Assembly: GCF_034120055.1 (NCBI RefSeq)
Contig: NZ_CP139368.1
Coordinates: forward strand, 3,224,001 to 3,288,000
Direction: 5' to 3'
Length of the DNA stretch: 64,000 nucleotides
Origin: Microbacterium rhizosphaerae
Lineage (GTDB): Bacteria; Actinomycetota; Actinomycetes; Actinomycetales; Microbacteriaceae
The notes beneath the pieces are model-generated. The model did not search any database. It was not told the origin of the DNA and saw nothing but the letters and a program-made list of their open reading frames with translations. Shown piece after piece: positions 16,505 through 24,835 of this stretch. Numbering within the stretch: position 1 is the stretch's first letter; every line of letters starts with the position of its first letter. Position numbers and translations under genes: made by a program.

Positions 16505-17161
16505 GTGACCCCGGAACTGGCCGCTCGCATCGTCGCGGACTCGCGCGACCGGGTGGCCTGGGTGCGGGCGCGCTCGCGAGGCATCACGGCGACGGATGTC
16601 GCGACCCTCACCAGCACTCGCGCCATCTCGCGCGCGGCGGACGCGAAGCTCCACGGCTCCGGGTTCTCCGGCAACGCCTTCACCGACCACGGCAGACGAC
16701 GCGAACCCGAGATCGCGGGATGGGTCGCGGCGACGCACGGCATCCAGCCGTCCACCGCACTGTTCCACGCGGTCGTCGAGAAACGACACCTCGCCACGCC
16801 GGACGGCATCGCGCTGGACGTCAACGGGCACGTGATCCTCGCCGAGATCAAGACCACGAACAAGGCCTGGCGGTCGATCCCCCGGTCGTACCTTCGGCAG
16901 GTGTGGTGGCAGCAGCACGTCCTCGGCGCGGAGCGCACTCTCGTCGCGTGGGAGCAGCACACCGAATTCGTGCCCGTCGACGACGAGCCGCGCTGCGCGT
17001 GGGTGGATCGCGACGAAGCCGAGATCGCCAAGCTCGTCGGCCTCGCGACCGCGCTGATCGACGAGCTGTACCTGCGCACGCAGCACGGGCGCCGCAACGA
17101 CGGAATGCCGCGCGTGGATGCATCCCGCGACATGTACCGATCGCTCGCTCTGACCGACTGA
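16505..17161 (+). CDS. YqaJ-family (lambda-exonuclease-like) recombinase/nuclease
   Basis: A 218-residue PD-(D/E)XK nuclease of the YqaJ viral-recombinase family. Visible elements are GITATDVATL near the N terminus, the acidic helix GRRREPEIAGWV, the catalytic strand ATPDGIALD...ILAEIKTT (Asp and Glu-x-Lys), and the later LRQVWWQQHVLG helix with conserved Gln residues. An ATG at 16442 is in frame. The GTG at 16505 is 6 nt after a TACGCT -10 box (16493-16498) and removes a poorly conserved leader, so it is preferred. The family includes phage single-strand annealing partners, but related genes are also common single chromosomal genes in actinobacteria. No phage genes surround it. Confidence 0.78.
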   Translation: MTPELAARIVADSRDRVAWVRARSRGITATDVATLTSTRAISRAADAKLHGSGFSGNAFTDHGRRREPEIAGWVAATHGIQPSTALFHAVVEKRHLATPDGIALDVNGHVILAEIKTTNKAWRSIPRSYLRQVWWQQHVLGAERTLVAWEQHTEFVPVDDEPRCAWVDRDEAEIAKLVGLATALIDELYLRTQHGRRNDGMPRVDASRDMYRSLALTD

Positions 17162-17211
17162 GCCCGCCTCGATCCCCCGTCGGCGAGCTCGGCTGCGGTG
17201 ACCGGGGAATA

Positions 17212-17273
17212 GTTGACGTTCGTCAACGGTTGTGGATATGGTTGACCAAGCTCAACTGTTGACAGAAATCAAC
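17212..17273 (+). promoter_or_regulatory. Promoter with three GTTGA-N6-TCAAC operators
   Basis: Three inverted repeats of the form GTTGA-N6-TCAAC occur at 17212-17227, 17241-17256 and 17258-17273. The first overlaps a TTGACG -35 element (17213-17218) and the second overlaps a TATGGT -10 element (17237-17242, 18-bp spacer). They lie directly upstream of the MFS-marR genes, the classic position for a MarR-type repressor. Confidence 0.75.
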
Positions 17274-17305
17274 CATGCGGGGCGTCTCCCGCATTCGCGA
17301 AGGAA

Positions 17306-19030
17306 ATGATGTCCTCCTCATCCGCTCTCGAAGCGCCCAAGATGTCGCACCGTCAGGTGCTCGAGGCGCTATCCGGCCTCCTGCTCGGCATGTTCGTGTC
17401 GATGCTCGCGTCGACCGTCGTGTCGTCGTCGCTGCCGGTCATCGTGCACGACCTCGACGGCAACCAGGCCGCCTTCACCTGGGTCGTCACGGCAACGCTG
17501 CTCACGACGGCCATCTCGACGCCCATCTGGGGCAAACTGGCCGACCTCTTCAACCGCAAGCTGCTGTTCCAGTTCGCGATCGTGATCTTCGTCCTGGCGA
17601 CCGCGACCGCGGGCTTCGCGCAGAATCCCGAGATGCTCATCGCGTCCCGCGCCTTGCAGGGCGTCGGCGCCGGCGGCCTCGCCGCCCTCAGCCAGGTGCT
17701 GATGGCCGACATCATCAGCCCCCGCGAGCGCGGTCGCTACATGGGCCTGTTCGGCGCGGTCATGGCGCTCGCCACCATCGGCGGCCCGCTTCTCGGCGGT
17801 GTGATCACCGACGCGTGGGGGTGGCGCTGGAACTTCTTCGTGGCCCTGCCGGTCGCGATCGTCGCCCTGATCATCGTCCAGAGGACCCTGCACATCCCCG
17901 TCCGCGCGAAGCGCGCGGTGTCGATCGACTACCTCGGCATCGTCCTGCTGTCGGCGGCCGTATCGCTCCTTCTCATCTGGGTCACCAACGCCGGCACGGC
18001 GACCAAGGGCGAATGGTCGGACCTCGCGAACAACTCCTGGTGGAGCCTCACGACCGTCCTCATGATCGGCGGTGCGGTGCTCGCCGGCATCCTGTTCATC
18101 GTGGTCGAGCTGCGCTCGAAGGAGCCGCTCATCCCGCTGACCCTGTTCCGCGACCGCACGTTCACGCTGGCCGTCATCGCGTCGATCGCGACCGGCATCG
18201 CGATGTTCGGCGCATCCGTCTTCCTCAGCCAGTACATGCAGCTGGCCCGGGGCGCCACGCCCACGCAGGCCGGCCTCATGACCATCCCGATGATCGCGGG
18301 CCTGCTCGTGGCATCCGTGGGCATCGGCGGCCTCGTCACGAAGTTCGGGCGGTGGAAGCCGTACCTCATCGCCGGCGCCGTCCTCCTGATCGCCGGGTCG
18401 TACCTGCTGTCGACCATCCACTACAACACGAACTTCGCCCTGGTCTCGGTCTACATGTTCATCCTCGGCGCGGGCGTCGGCATGACGATGCAGAACCTCG
18501 TCCTGGTCGTGCAGAACTCGTCGAAGCCGAACGAGATCGGCGTCGCGAGCTCGGGCGTGACGTTCTTCCGGAGCCTGGGCGGCACGATCGGCGTCTCGCT
18601 GATGGGCGCGGCTCTCGCCTCGCGCGTGACCGAGCTGCTCGGCGACGCGAAGGACGACCTCGTCACGGCGATCATGAGCCTCGGGGCGGATGCCCCGCAC
18701 TGGGCCGCCGTGCTGAAGTCGTCGTCGCTGCCCAAGGTGTCGGCGATGCCGCACGCGCTCCAGGTGATCTTCGAGGACATCTACGCACAGGGCATCTCGC
18801 ACTCGTTCCTCATCGCGGTGCCGTTCGCTGTGGTGAGCCTCATCGCGATCGTCTTCCTGCCCAACAAGCCGCTCACCCGCATGACCACCAGCGAGCGCCT
18901 GCACGCCGGCGAGGCCGATCTGGCGACCGTGTCGGTCGACGAGGGCATGGCCGTGCTCACCGCCACCGGCTCGCTCGCCACGGTGGGCGCACAGGATGCT
19001 CGCACCTCGGGCATCGATTCGGCGAAGTAG
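17306..19030 (+). CDS. DHA2-type (14-helix) multidrug MFS transporter
   Basis: A 574-residue major facilitator of the EmrB/QacA-type family. Typical elements are LLGMFVSMLASTVVSSSLPVI (TM1), WVVTATLLTTAISTPIWGKLADLFNRK (TM2 and motif A), LQGVGAGGLAALSQVLMADIISPRERGRYMG (motif B region) and IGGPLLGGVITDAWGWRWNFF (motif C). A GAAGGAA ribosome site precedes tandem ATGs at 17306/17309. It exports drugs or toxic metabolites by proton antiport. Its promoter carries three matching palindromes, and the MarR-family gene follows 10 nt after the stop, so it is probably repressed by that MarR and induced by its ligand. Confidence 0.92.
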   Translation: MMSSSSALEAPKMSHRQVLEALSGLLLGMFVSMLASTVVSSSLPVIVHDLDGNQAAFTWVVTATLLTTAISTPIWGKLADLFNRKLLFQFAIVIFVLATATAGFAQNPEMLIASRALQGVGAGGLAALSQVLMADIISPRERGRYMGLFGAVMALATIGGPLLGGVITDAWGWRWNFFVALPVAIVALIIVQRTLHIPVRAKRAVSIDYLGIVLLSAAVSLLLIWVTNAGTATKGEWSDLANNSWWSLTTVLMIGGAVLAGILFIVVELRSKEPLIPLTLFRDRTFTLAVIASIATGIAMFGASVFLSQYMQLARGATPTQAGLMTIPMIAGLLVASVGIGGLVTKFGRWKPYLIAGAVLLIAGSYLLSTIHYNTNFALVSVYMFILGAGVGMTMQNLVLVVQNSSKPNEIGVASSGVTFFRSLGGTIGVSLMGAALASRVTELLGDAKDDLVTAIMSLGADAPHWAAVLKSSSLPKVSAMPHALQVIFEDIYAQGISHSFLIAVPFAVVSLIAIVFLPNKPLTRMTTSERLHAGEADLATVSVDEGMAVLTATGSLATVGAQDARTSGIDSAK

Positions 19031-19040
19031 CCTCATTCCC

Positions 19041-19541
19041 ATGGTCACGACCCACACTCCGGAGGCCCGCACGCCCGCGGCGCGGGCCTCTGCGGGCGAT
19101 GAGCACGCCCTCGCCGTCCAGGCTCTCGAGGCGGAGTTCGGCGAGCTGATCGCACGCTTCCGGCGCCTCATCACCGAGGCCGCGCACCGCGTGAGTCCCG
19201 GCATGCTTCCCGGTGCCTACAAGGTGTTCACGACCATCGTCCGCCGCGAGCACACCACGATGTCGGCGCTCGCCGAGATGCTCATCATGGACAAGGGGCA
19301 GCTCAGCCGCACGGTCCGCGAGCTCGAGCAGCTCGGGCTCGTCACCCGGGTCCCCGATCCCAAGGACGGGCGCTCCAGCATCCTCTCGCCGACCGCCGAG
19401 GGGCTCGCTCGCCTCGAGGCCGCCCGGGTCCCGCAGGAGGACGGACTCGGACACGCCCTGGCGGGGTGGGACGTCGACGACATCCGCGAGCTCACGCGTC
19501 TCCTGCACGCGCTGCTGAGCGAGGAGCCGCCCGCGCGCTGA
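19041..19541 (+). CDS. MarR-family transcriptional regulator
   Basis: A 166-residue winged-helix regulator: TTMSALAEMLIMDKGQLSRTVRELEQLGLV is the recognition helix region and RVPDPKDGRSSILSPTAEG the wing. A longer frame is open from 18996. However, the ATG at 19041 lies 7 nt after a TAGCCT box (19028-19033) whose TAG is also the stop codon of the transporter gene, suggesting an extra leaderless promoter. It is the natural candidate for binding the GTTGA-N6-TCAAC sites upstream of the transporter. Confidence 0.9.
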   Translation: MVTTHTPEARTPAARASAGDEHALAVQALEAEFGELIARFRRLITEAAHRVSPGMLPGAYKVFTTIVRREHTTMSALAEMLIMDKGQLSRTVRELEQLGLVTRVPDPKDGRSSILSPTAEGLARLEAARVPQEDGLGHALAGWDVDDIRELTRLLHALLSEEPPAR

Positions 19542-19550
19542 TCGGCCCGG

Positions 19551-20732
19551 TCAGCCGGACGACGTCGCGCCGACGATGACGAGCGTGAGGATGAAGCCCA
19601 CCAGCGGTCCGACGATCGAGACGATCAGAGCCGCCACTCCCCGACGCTCCTTGCGGACGACGGCCACGATGCCGAAGGCCAGTGCGGCGAACCCGACGAG
19701 GAAGAAATCGACGTACGGGATGACGGACAGCCCGCCGAGCACGAACGCGAGCGTCGACCAGAGCTGAGACGGACGGCCGGGGCTCGACGCATCCGTCGTC
19801 TTCTGCTCGGCCGCCGCACGCGGGTGCGTGTGCTCCGTCCACCTCGCGCCGTCCCAGTACCGATCGATGCCCGGATCCTTGCCGTCCTGGTACCAGCCGG
19901 CCGGCGCCTTCGACCGGGGCGTCGACATCGGCGTCGGCGTCGACATCGGCGTGGACGGGGGCGGCGGCTGCGGCGTGACGATCGGCGTCGACTCCGGAGC
20001 GGGCACAGGAATCGGCTCCGGCTTCGGGATCGTCTCGGGCACCCCCTCCGCCTGCCGGGGCTCCGCCGGCACGGGCCTCCCTGCCAGAACCTCGTCGATC
20101 TCGGTGACGACGGCATGCGTCGCATCCGGTCGCTCGCGCAGCGCGCGCAGGAGGCTGCGCACACTCGTCCGCACCTGCTCGCTGCGCTCCTCCCGGAGTG
20201 CGGCGCGCAGCTGGGCGAGGATCAGCTGCTGGTCGGTGCGCGAGATGTCGGCCCGGCCGCGCACGACCGAGCCCAGACGCAGCAGGTACAGGTACGGGAT
20301 GGGCGGCTCCGGCGGGAGGGGATCGGGGAGCGGCTGCTTGTCGCGCTCCCGCTCGGTGAGGGCGCGGACGAGGGCGATGGCATGGTCGGCGGTCGGCGCC
20401 CGGTAGTCGACGAGCTGCTCGCTGTAGACCTCGTAGTTCCGGCGCTCCTCGGGCGGAACGTCCCCGACTTCGACCGGCAGGATGGGCCGCCCCAGCGCTT
20501 TCGCATACTCGAACTCCGCCATGCAGGGATCGGAGTCGAGGGAGTTCATCGAGAGGGCGAACACGAACACGTCGCACTCGCGGATCTGCGTGAGGATGGC
20601 GCTCCACCATGCCTCACCCCCGACGAGGCTCTCGTTGTCGAGCCAGACCGTGCGGCCCGCCGTCTGCAGGCTGCGGACGAGCACCTGCACGGCGTCCGTG
20701 TCGGTGCTGGAGTGAGAGACGAATACGGTCAT
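19551..20732 (-). CDS. TIR-domain protein with DUF2510 and C-terminal membrane anchor
   Basis: A 393-residue protein. Residues 1-135 are a TIR domain: VFVSHSSTD (box 1) at 3-11, ECDVFVFALS at 52-61, then DSDPCMAEFEYAKALGRPILPVEV, in which E73 in the CxxE helix is the candidate NADase Glu. Residues 145-215 form a helical region rich in Leu/Arg (LRLGSVVRGRADISRTDQQ onward). Residues 215-275 are a Pro/Ser/Thr linker, and about 275-300 are a DUF2510 module (PAGWYQDGKDPGIDRYWDGA). The last 75 residues hold three to four transmembrane helices. Bacterial TIR domains cleave NAD+ or make cyclic-ADP-ribose signals. It follows the SLOG gene by 112 bp on the same strand, so a two-gene operon is likely. 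Confidence 0.85.
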   Translation of the reverse strand: MTVFVSHSSTDTDAVQVLVRSLQTAGRTVWLDNESLVGGEAWWSAILTQIRECDVFVFALSMNSLDSDPCMAEFEYAKALGRPILPVEVGDVPPEERRNYEVYSEQLVDYRAPTADHAIALVRALTERERDKQPLPDPLPPEPPIPYLYLLRLGSVVRGRADISRTDQQLILAQLRAALREERSEQVRTSVRSLLRALRERPDATHAVVTEIDEVLAGRPVPAEPRQAEGVPETIPKPEPIPVPAPESTPIVTPQPPPPSTPMSTPTPMSTPRSKAPAGWYQDGKDPGIDRYWDGARWTEHTHPRAAAEQKTTDASSPGRPSQLWSTLAFVLGGLSVIPYVDFFLVGFAALAFGIVAVVRKERRGVAALIVSIVGPLVGFILTLVIVGATSSG

Positions 20733-20844
20733 TGGATGCGATCCTGCCTCGCGACGGCGCTCGGACTGTGATCGCGATCGTAGCCCTTCCTCAGCGCTGT
20801 CTCACTGAGGAGAGGGCGCGGGGCCGCCCCCGGATACGCGCACA

Positions 20845-22431
20845 TCACGGCACCTCGAGGTCGTGCATCGTGGTCGTCGTCGACCAGTCCTGGGATTCCG
20901 CCGCGAGCACCGGCTGCATCGCCGCGAGGACGGCGTGGAGCTGCGCCGGATTCGCGGCGCGGTCCACGCTCGATCGGGCCGCGCGCAGCGTGTCCGCCGC
21001 CTGCCGCGAGCGCCGGGCCCGCCGCACGTATTCGCGCTGGCCGACGTAGCCGCTGACGGCGGCCGCAGCGGTCGGGGCGATGATCGACACGTACGACCAA
21101 TAGGCCGGCATCCCCTCGAACACGAACAGATCGAGGCTGTGCATGATCGCGGCGGCGAGGCTCAGCACGAAGAGCCCGACGGTGATCGGGACGACCACGC
21201 GGAGCCGACTCTGCGCGCGCGCCTCGGCGCTGTCGTGGTACGCGATCTGCGGATCGAGCCAGCCGGTGACGAGGGCGTTCTGGAGCTGTGCGAACGACCG
21301 GTCGACGGGGCCGTCGGGAGCCCGCATCCACAGTTCTTCGACAGCACGCTCGACCCAGTCGCCGTCGTCGAGGACCGGGCCCCAGCGCGGCGGGTCGGGC
21401 ATGCCCGCAGAACGCAGCACCGTCGCCACCCTGATCCGCTCGGCGAGCTGCCGTGCCGACAGCCACCGGCGCAGCAGCTGCAGGCGCCGGCCGAGGAACA
21501 GCACGATCGTGATGATCGCGAGCGCCGCCACCTCGATCCAGGCCGGCCACCGTTCCTGCGGAAAGAAGACGAGCTGGCCCGCGACGGATGCGACCGCCAC
21601 CACCGCGAGCGCATAGATCAGCTGGCTCGATCGGAGCAGCCACCGCTGATACCGGCCGGCGAGGCGGTCGGCGCGCGCGAAGTACGGCTGGAAGAAGCGG
21701 GCGTCCTCGGGTCCGGCTGCCGCGTCGGCGGGCCGGACGGACTGCGAGTTGTAGGCATCGAGCGCACGGAAGGCGCGCGGCGACAGGGGTCCGAGGTCGT
21801 CCGGAACGGGGTGCTCTCGACGCTCGCGGATCCCGATGATCCCGGCGGCGGGTTCGACCCGCAGCCAGCGCACCGGCCTGCCGATGGCGTCGGCGTACGC
21901 CACGATCTCGGCCGTGCCTCCGGTGCCCCGCGCCGGCTCGCCGTCCCAGATCGCGATCACGGCGTCGCAGCGTTCGACGACCCGCATCCCGCCCTCGAGA
22001 TAGGCCGCGTCACGGTCGTCGCGGATCGGCAGTGCGGTGACGGATGCCGCGTCGGCGAGGAGCTCCCGGTACCGCGCGAGCGACTCCGGCGTCTGGAAGT
22101 CCTTCTCGTAGTCGGCCGACGGCAGGGGCAGCACGACCTCCAGTCGTGCGCCGCGGTCCACGGCAGCCGCCGCCGCGATGCGGTCAGCACCCTCCGCGAG
22201 CGCAGACACCACGGTCAGACCGACGGAGGTGTTCGCCGTCGCGCTGTTCGAACGGCGCTGCCAGAGGTCGTCGACGGCCGCGGCCACGGCACCGCGCGTG
22301 ACGTCGTCGTCCTCGAGCCACCGGTGCCCGACGATGCCGATCCTCAGCTCCACAGGCACCCGCCCGTGCGTATCCGGCCGGTGCGCGACAGACGTCGCGG
22401 CAGAGGCCCCCGTCCCCCGAACGTCAGCCAT
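20845..22431 (-). CDS. SLOG-like nucleotide-sensor domain fused to SLATT-like transmembrane hairpins
   Basis: A 528-residue protein. Residues 28-200 look like a SLOG (SMF/LOG-type Rossmann) domain: LRIGIVGHRWL at 29-39, VVSALAEGADRIAA at 74-87, VVLPLPSADYEKDF at 99-112, RCDAVIAIWDG at 154-164 and RGTGGTAEIVAYA at 168-180. The last is a variant of the LOG GGxGTxxE loop. Two transmembrane hairpins follow (about 268-290/298-316 and 413-431/441-464). They are separated by an Arg-rich helical linker (RRWLSARQLAERIRVATVLR) reminiscent of SLATT domains. The frame is open further upstream, but ATG 22431 has a CACAGT box 6 nt before it. SLOG-SLATT proteins are predicted nucleotide-gated membrane effectors; the partner TIR gene supports that idea. 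Family assignment is by eye only. Confidence 0.7.
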   Translation of the reverse strand: MADVRGTGASAATSVAHRPDTHGRVPVELRIGIVGHRWLEDDDVTRGAVAAAVDDLWQRRSNSATANTSVGLTVVSALAEGADRIAAAAAVDRGARLEVVLPLPSADYEKDFQTPESLARYRELLADAASVTALPIRDDRDAAYLEGGMRVVERCDAVIAIWDGEPARGTGGTAEIVAYADAIGRPVRWLRVEPAAGIIGIRERREHPVPDDLGPLSPRAFRALDAYNSQSVRPADAAAGPEDARFFQPYFARADRLAGRYQRWLLRSSQLIYALAVVAVASVAGQLVFFPQERWPAWIEVAALAIITIVLFLGRRLQLLRRWLSARQLAERIRVATVLRSAGMPDPPRWGPVLDDGDWVERAVEELWMRAPDGPVDRSFAQLQNALVTGWLDPQIAYHDSAEARAQSRLRVVVPITVGLFVLSLAAAIMHSLDLFVFEGMPAYWSYVSIIAPTAAAAVSGYVGQREYVRRARRSRQAADTLRAARSSVDRAANPAQLHAVLAAMQPVLAAESQDWSTTTTMHDLEVP

Positions 22432-22472
22432 GTGCACACTGTGCCACGGCGGCTTCTCGAGAGGTAGGGCCG

Positions 22473-23363
22473 TCAGCGCAGGGCGCGGCGGCCCTCCTCG
22501 ACGATCGCTGCGCCCACCGCGTCGAGCAGACCGGAACGCAGATTCCACTGCTGCCAGTACAGGCGCACCTCGATCGGCGGCCCGCCGAGCTCGATGAGGC
22601 GTCCGCCCGCCAGCTCGTCGTCGCACTGGAAGGGCGGCAGCATCCCCCACCCCATCCCGAGCCGGACGGCGGTGGCGAAGTCCGCGGACGACGGAACGTG
22701 GTGCCGGGGCGGGGCACCCGAGTCGACGCCACAGGCGACGAGCCACTCCGTCTGGAGCTCATCCTTGCGGTTGAAGTCGACGACCGGTGCGACCGCGAGC
22801 GCGTCGACGGTCGCGCCGTGCGGGAACCAGGTGGCGGCGAACTCCGGCTGGGCCACGGCACGGTAGGCCATCGTGCCGATCGGCACGACGCTGCATCCCG
22901 CGACCGCCTCCGCCTGCGAGGTGACCGCACCCATCACGAGCCCCTCCTCGAGCTGGCCCGTCGTGTACTCCTGGTCGTCGCGATGGAGTTCGAAGGTGAC
23001 GGGATGCTCGTGCGCCAGCCGTGCGAGCGGCGGCAGGAACCACGTCGCGAGCGAGTCGGCGTTCACGGCGAGGGGCACGGTGACCCGATGCGCGGCGCCC
23101 TCGCCCTCGCCGCCGAGCGCCGTGCGCGCATCGTGCTCGAGCAGGGCGAGCTGCCGCGCGAGCCGGATGACGACCGTGCCCGCCTCGGTGGCACGCGCGG
23201 GCTTCGACCGCACGAGCAGAACGCGGCCGACCTCGCGCTCGAGCGCCTTGATGCGCTGGCTGACGGCCGACGGAGTGATGTGCAGCCTCCGGGCGGCCGC
23301 ATCCAGCGTGCCCTCGTCGACGACGGCGGCGACGGTCTCGGCCAACTCGAACGGAATCCTCAT
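22473..23363 (-). CDS. lysG: LysR-family regulator of lysine/arginine export (ArgP/LysG type)
   Basis: A 296-residue LysR-type regulator. The N-terminal helix-turn-helix is VAAVVDEGTLDAAARRLHITPSAVSQRIKALEREVGR, the exact style of ArgP/LysG. A C-terminal effector domain follows. A TTG directly upstream is in frame, but the ATG at 23363 is used here. A TAGCGT box (23372-23377) lies 8 nt before it, so the transcript is probably leaderless. It is divergent from lysE, the standard arrangement. LysG activates lysE when intracellular lysine, arginine or similar basic amino acids rise. Confidence 0.92.
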   Translation of the reverse strand: MRIPFELAETVAAVVDEGTLDAAARRLHITPSAVSQRIKALEREVGRVLLVRSKPARATEAGTVVIRLARQLALLEHDARTALGGEGEGAAHRVTVPLAVNADSLATWFLPPLARLAHEHPVTFELHRDDQEYTTGQLEEGLVMGAVTSQAEAVAGCSVVPIGTMAYRAVAQPEFAATWFPHGATVDALAVAPVVDFNRKDELQTEWLVACGVDSGAPPRHHVPSSADFATAVRLGMGWGMLPPFQCDDELAGGRLIELGGPPIEVRLYWQQWNLRSGLLDAVGAAIVEEGRRALR

Positions 23364-23434
23364 CAACAGCCACGCTAATGCATCTGAAGAATCATGAGCT
23401 GGACTGAATGGATGCCGGCCCCTACCGTCGAAGG

Positions 23435-24091
23435 GTGCTCACCTCCGTCGTCGCCGGCCTCGGCCTCGGGTTCTCGCTCATCGTCGCCATCGGCGCGCAG
23501 AACCTCTACGTCCTGCGGCAGGGACTGCGCCGCGAGCACGTGCCGGCGGTGGCGCTCATCTGCGCCGTGTCGGACATCGTGCTGATCTCACTCGGCGTCT
23601 CGGGGATCGGCCTCGCGCTGCAGGCCGTCCCGTGGCTGGTCGGCGTCGTGCGCTGGGTCGGCGCCGCATTCCTGCTCGTGTACGCCGGCATGGCCGGCTG
23701 GCGCGCCCTCCGGCCCTCGGGTGAGGCGCTCGTCGCCGACGCAGCGAGTCCGACGCCCTCCGTGCACACCCGCCCCGGTGGCACGACGACGGTCGCCGCT
23801 CAGCGCCTGGGAACCGTCATCCTCACGTGCCTCGCCCTCACCTGGCTGAACCCGCACGTGTATCTCGACACCGTGTTCCTGCTGGGCTCGATCGCGAACT
23901 CGCACGGCGACCAGCGGTGGGCCTTCGCGGTCGGGGCGATGATGGCGAGCGCCGTGTGGTTCTTCGGCCTCGCCTACGGCGCACGCTATCTCGGGCGGTG
24001 GCTGGCGACGACCCGAGCATGGCGCATCCTGGACGGGATCATCGCCGTCGTCATGGTCGTGATCGCCCTCAACCTCGCGCTCGGCGCGTGA
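23435..24091 (+). CDS. lysE: LysE-family basic amino-acid exporter
   Basis: A 218-residue inner-membrane exporter with about five to six helices. The family core GLGLGFSLIVAIGAQNLYVLRQGLRREHV is at the N terminus and CLALTWLNPHVYLDTVFLLG marks the second conserved block. The frame opens at 23408, but the GTG at 23435 lies 6 nt after a TACCGT box (23423-23428) and gives the usual LysE N terminus. It exports lysine and arginine to prevent accumulation from peptides. It is divergent from the LysG-type gene. Its last 23 bp overlap the end of the convergent DUF1801 gene. Confidence 0.93.
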   Translation: MLTSVVAGLGLGFSLIVAIGAQNLYVLRQGLRREHVPAVALICAVSDIVLISLGVSGIGLALQAVPWLVGVVRWVGAAFLLVYAGMAGWRALRPSGEALVADAASPTPSVHTRPGGTTTVAAQRLGTVILTCLALTWLNPHVYLDTVFLLGSIANSHGDQRWAFAVGAMMASAVWFFGLAYGARYLGRWLATTRAWRILDGIIAVVMVVIALNLALGA

Positions 24092-24437
24092 GCCCCGGGT
24101 CTTCGATCTCCGCGATCCGCGCCGCCACGATCGCACGGATCGTGTCGTCGGGCAGGGGATGCTCCGGCTGGAAGCGGATCGTGCCCTTGTCGTACTCGAA
24201 GCCGCCGAGCGCGTCCGCGACCACCTGAGGCACGCGCCCGCTGAACGGGTACACGCCGATGTGCTTCTTCGTCCGCATCACGGCGAGGAGCGCCTTGCCG
24301 TGATACAACAGCGACGGCATCGCGTAGCTCGTGCCCTGCACCGTCTCGATGCCTTCGCCCGCCACCGCGTACACGTGCGCGATGACCTCGCGATCGCGCG
24401 GCTCGAGGCCTGCGAGGTAGTCGTCGATCGTCCCCAT
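24069..24437 (-). CDS. DUF1801 (YdhG-like) protein
   Basis: A 122-residue protein of the DUF1801/YdhG fold: MGTIDDYLAGLEPRDREVIAHVYAVA, then SYAMPSLLYHGKALLAVMRTKKHIGVYPFSG, and KGTIRFQPEHPLPDDTIRAIVAARIAEI. These are all standard family segments. A longer frame opens at 24464, but the ATG at 24437 gives the family start. The function of the family is not established. The 3' end overlaps lysE by 23 bp in convergent orientation. It is divergent from the acylphosphatase gene, with 25 bp between the starts. Confidence 0.85.
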   Translation of the reverse strand: MGTIDDYLAGLEPRDREVIAHVYAVAGEGIETVQGTSYAMPSLLYHGKALLAVMRTKKHIGVYPFSGRVPQVVADALGGFEYDKGTIRFQPEHPLPDDTIRAIVAARIAEIEDPGLTRRARG

Positions 24438-24462
24438 GACGGCATCCTGGCATGATCGAGGC

Positions 24463-24738
24463 ATGCGGCGGGTGCACGTGTTCGTGACCGGCGACGTCCA
24501 GGGCGTCGGCTACCGCTACACGATGCGCATGGTCGCCCACGAGGCCGGCGTCTCCGGATGGGTGCGCAACCGCCGCGACGGCTCCGTCGAGGCCGAGGTC
24601 GAGGGCACCGACGAGCAGGTCGACGATGTGCTCGCGTGGATGGCCGAGGGCCCGCCCGGCTCGCGACCGTCCACCGCGAAGGTCGAGGAGATCCCCGCGA
24701 CCGGCGCACGCGGGTTCGAGGTGAGGGCGACAGCCTGA
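24463..24738 (+). CDS. acyP: Acylphosphatase
   Basis: A 91-residue acylphosphatase. The catalytic signature VFVTGDVQGVGYRYTMRM contains the phosphate-binding loop and Arg, and GVSGWVRNRRDGSVEAEVEG carries the catalytic Asn. It hydrolyses acyl-phosphate bonds such as those of 1,3-bisphosphoglycerate. The ATG at 24463 is preceded 6 nt upstream by CATGAT, consistent with a leaderless transcript; an in-frame ATG at 24436 is less likely. It converges on rplA. Confidence 0.95.
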   Translation: MRRVHVFVTGDVQGVGYRYTMRMVAHEAGVSGWVRNRRDGSVEAEVEGTDEQVDDVLAWMAEGPPGSRPSTAKVEEIPATGARGFEVRATA

Positions 24739-24790
24739 CTCGAGGTCCGCACGACCATGGTCGTCGGCCGGCGAGCCCCGGAGGACCGAA

Positions 24791-24820
24791 GAAGGGCCCC
24801 GCCGTGAGGCGGGACCCTTC
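24791..24820. terminator. Hairpin between convergent acyP and rplA
   Basis: GAAGGGCCCCGCC pairs with GGCGGGACCCTTC with one mismatch and a 4-nt loop, in the 97-bp gap between two convergent stops. It probably terminates the rplK-rplA transcript and acyP. Confidence 0.65.
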
Positions 24821-24835
24821 TCGAGTGCTGCAGCG

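Noticed and set aside
16505..17161. YqaJ gene as evidence of a prophage
   Set aside because: No integrase, terminase, capsid or attachment repeats flank it, and single YqaJ genes are common in actinobacterial chromosomes.
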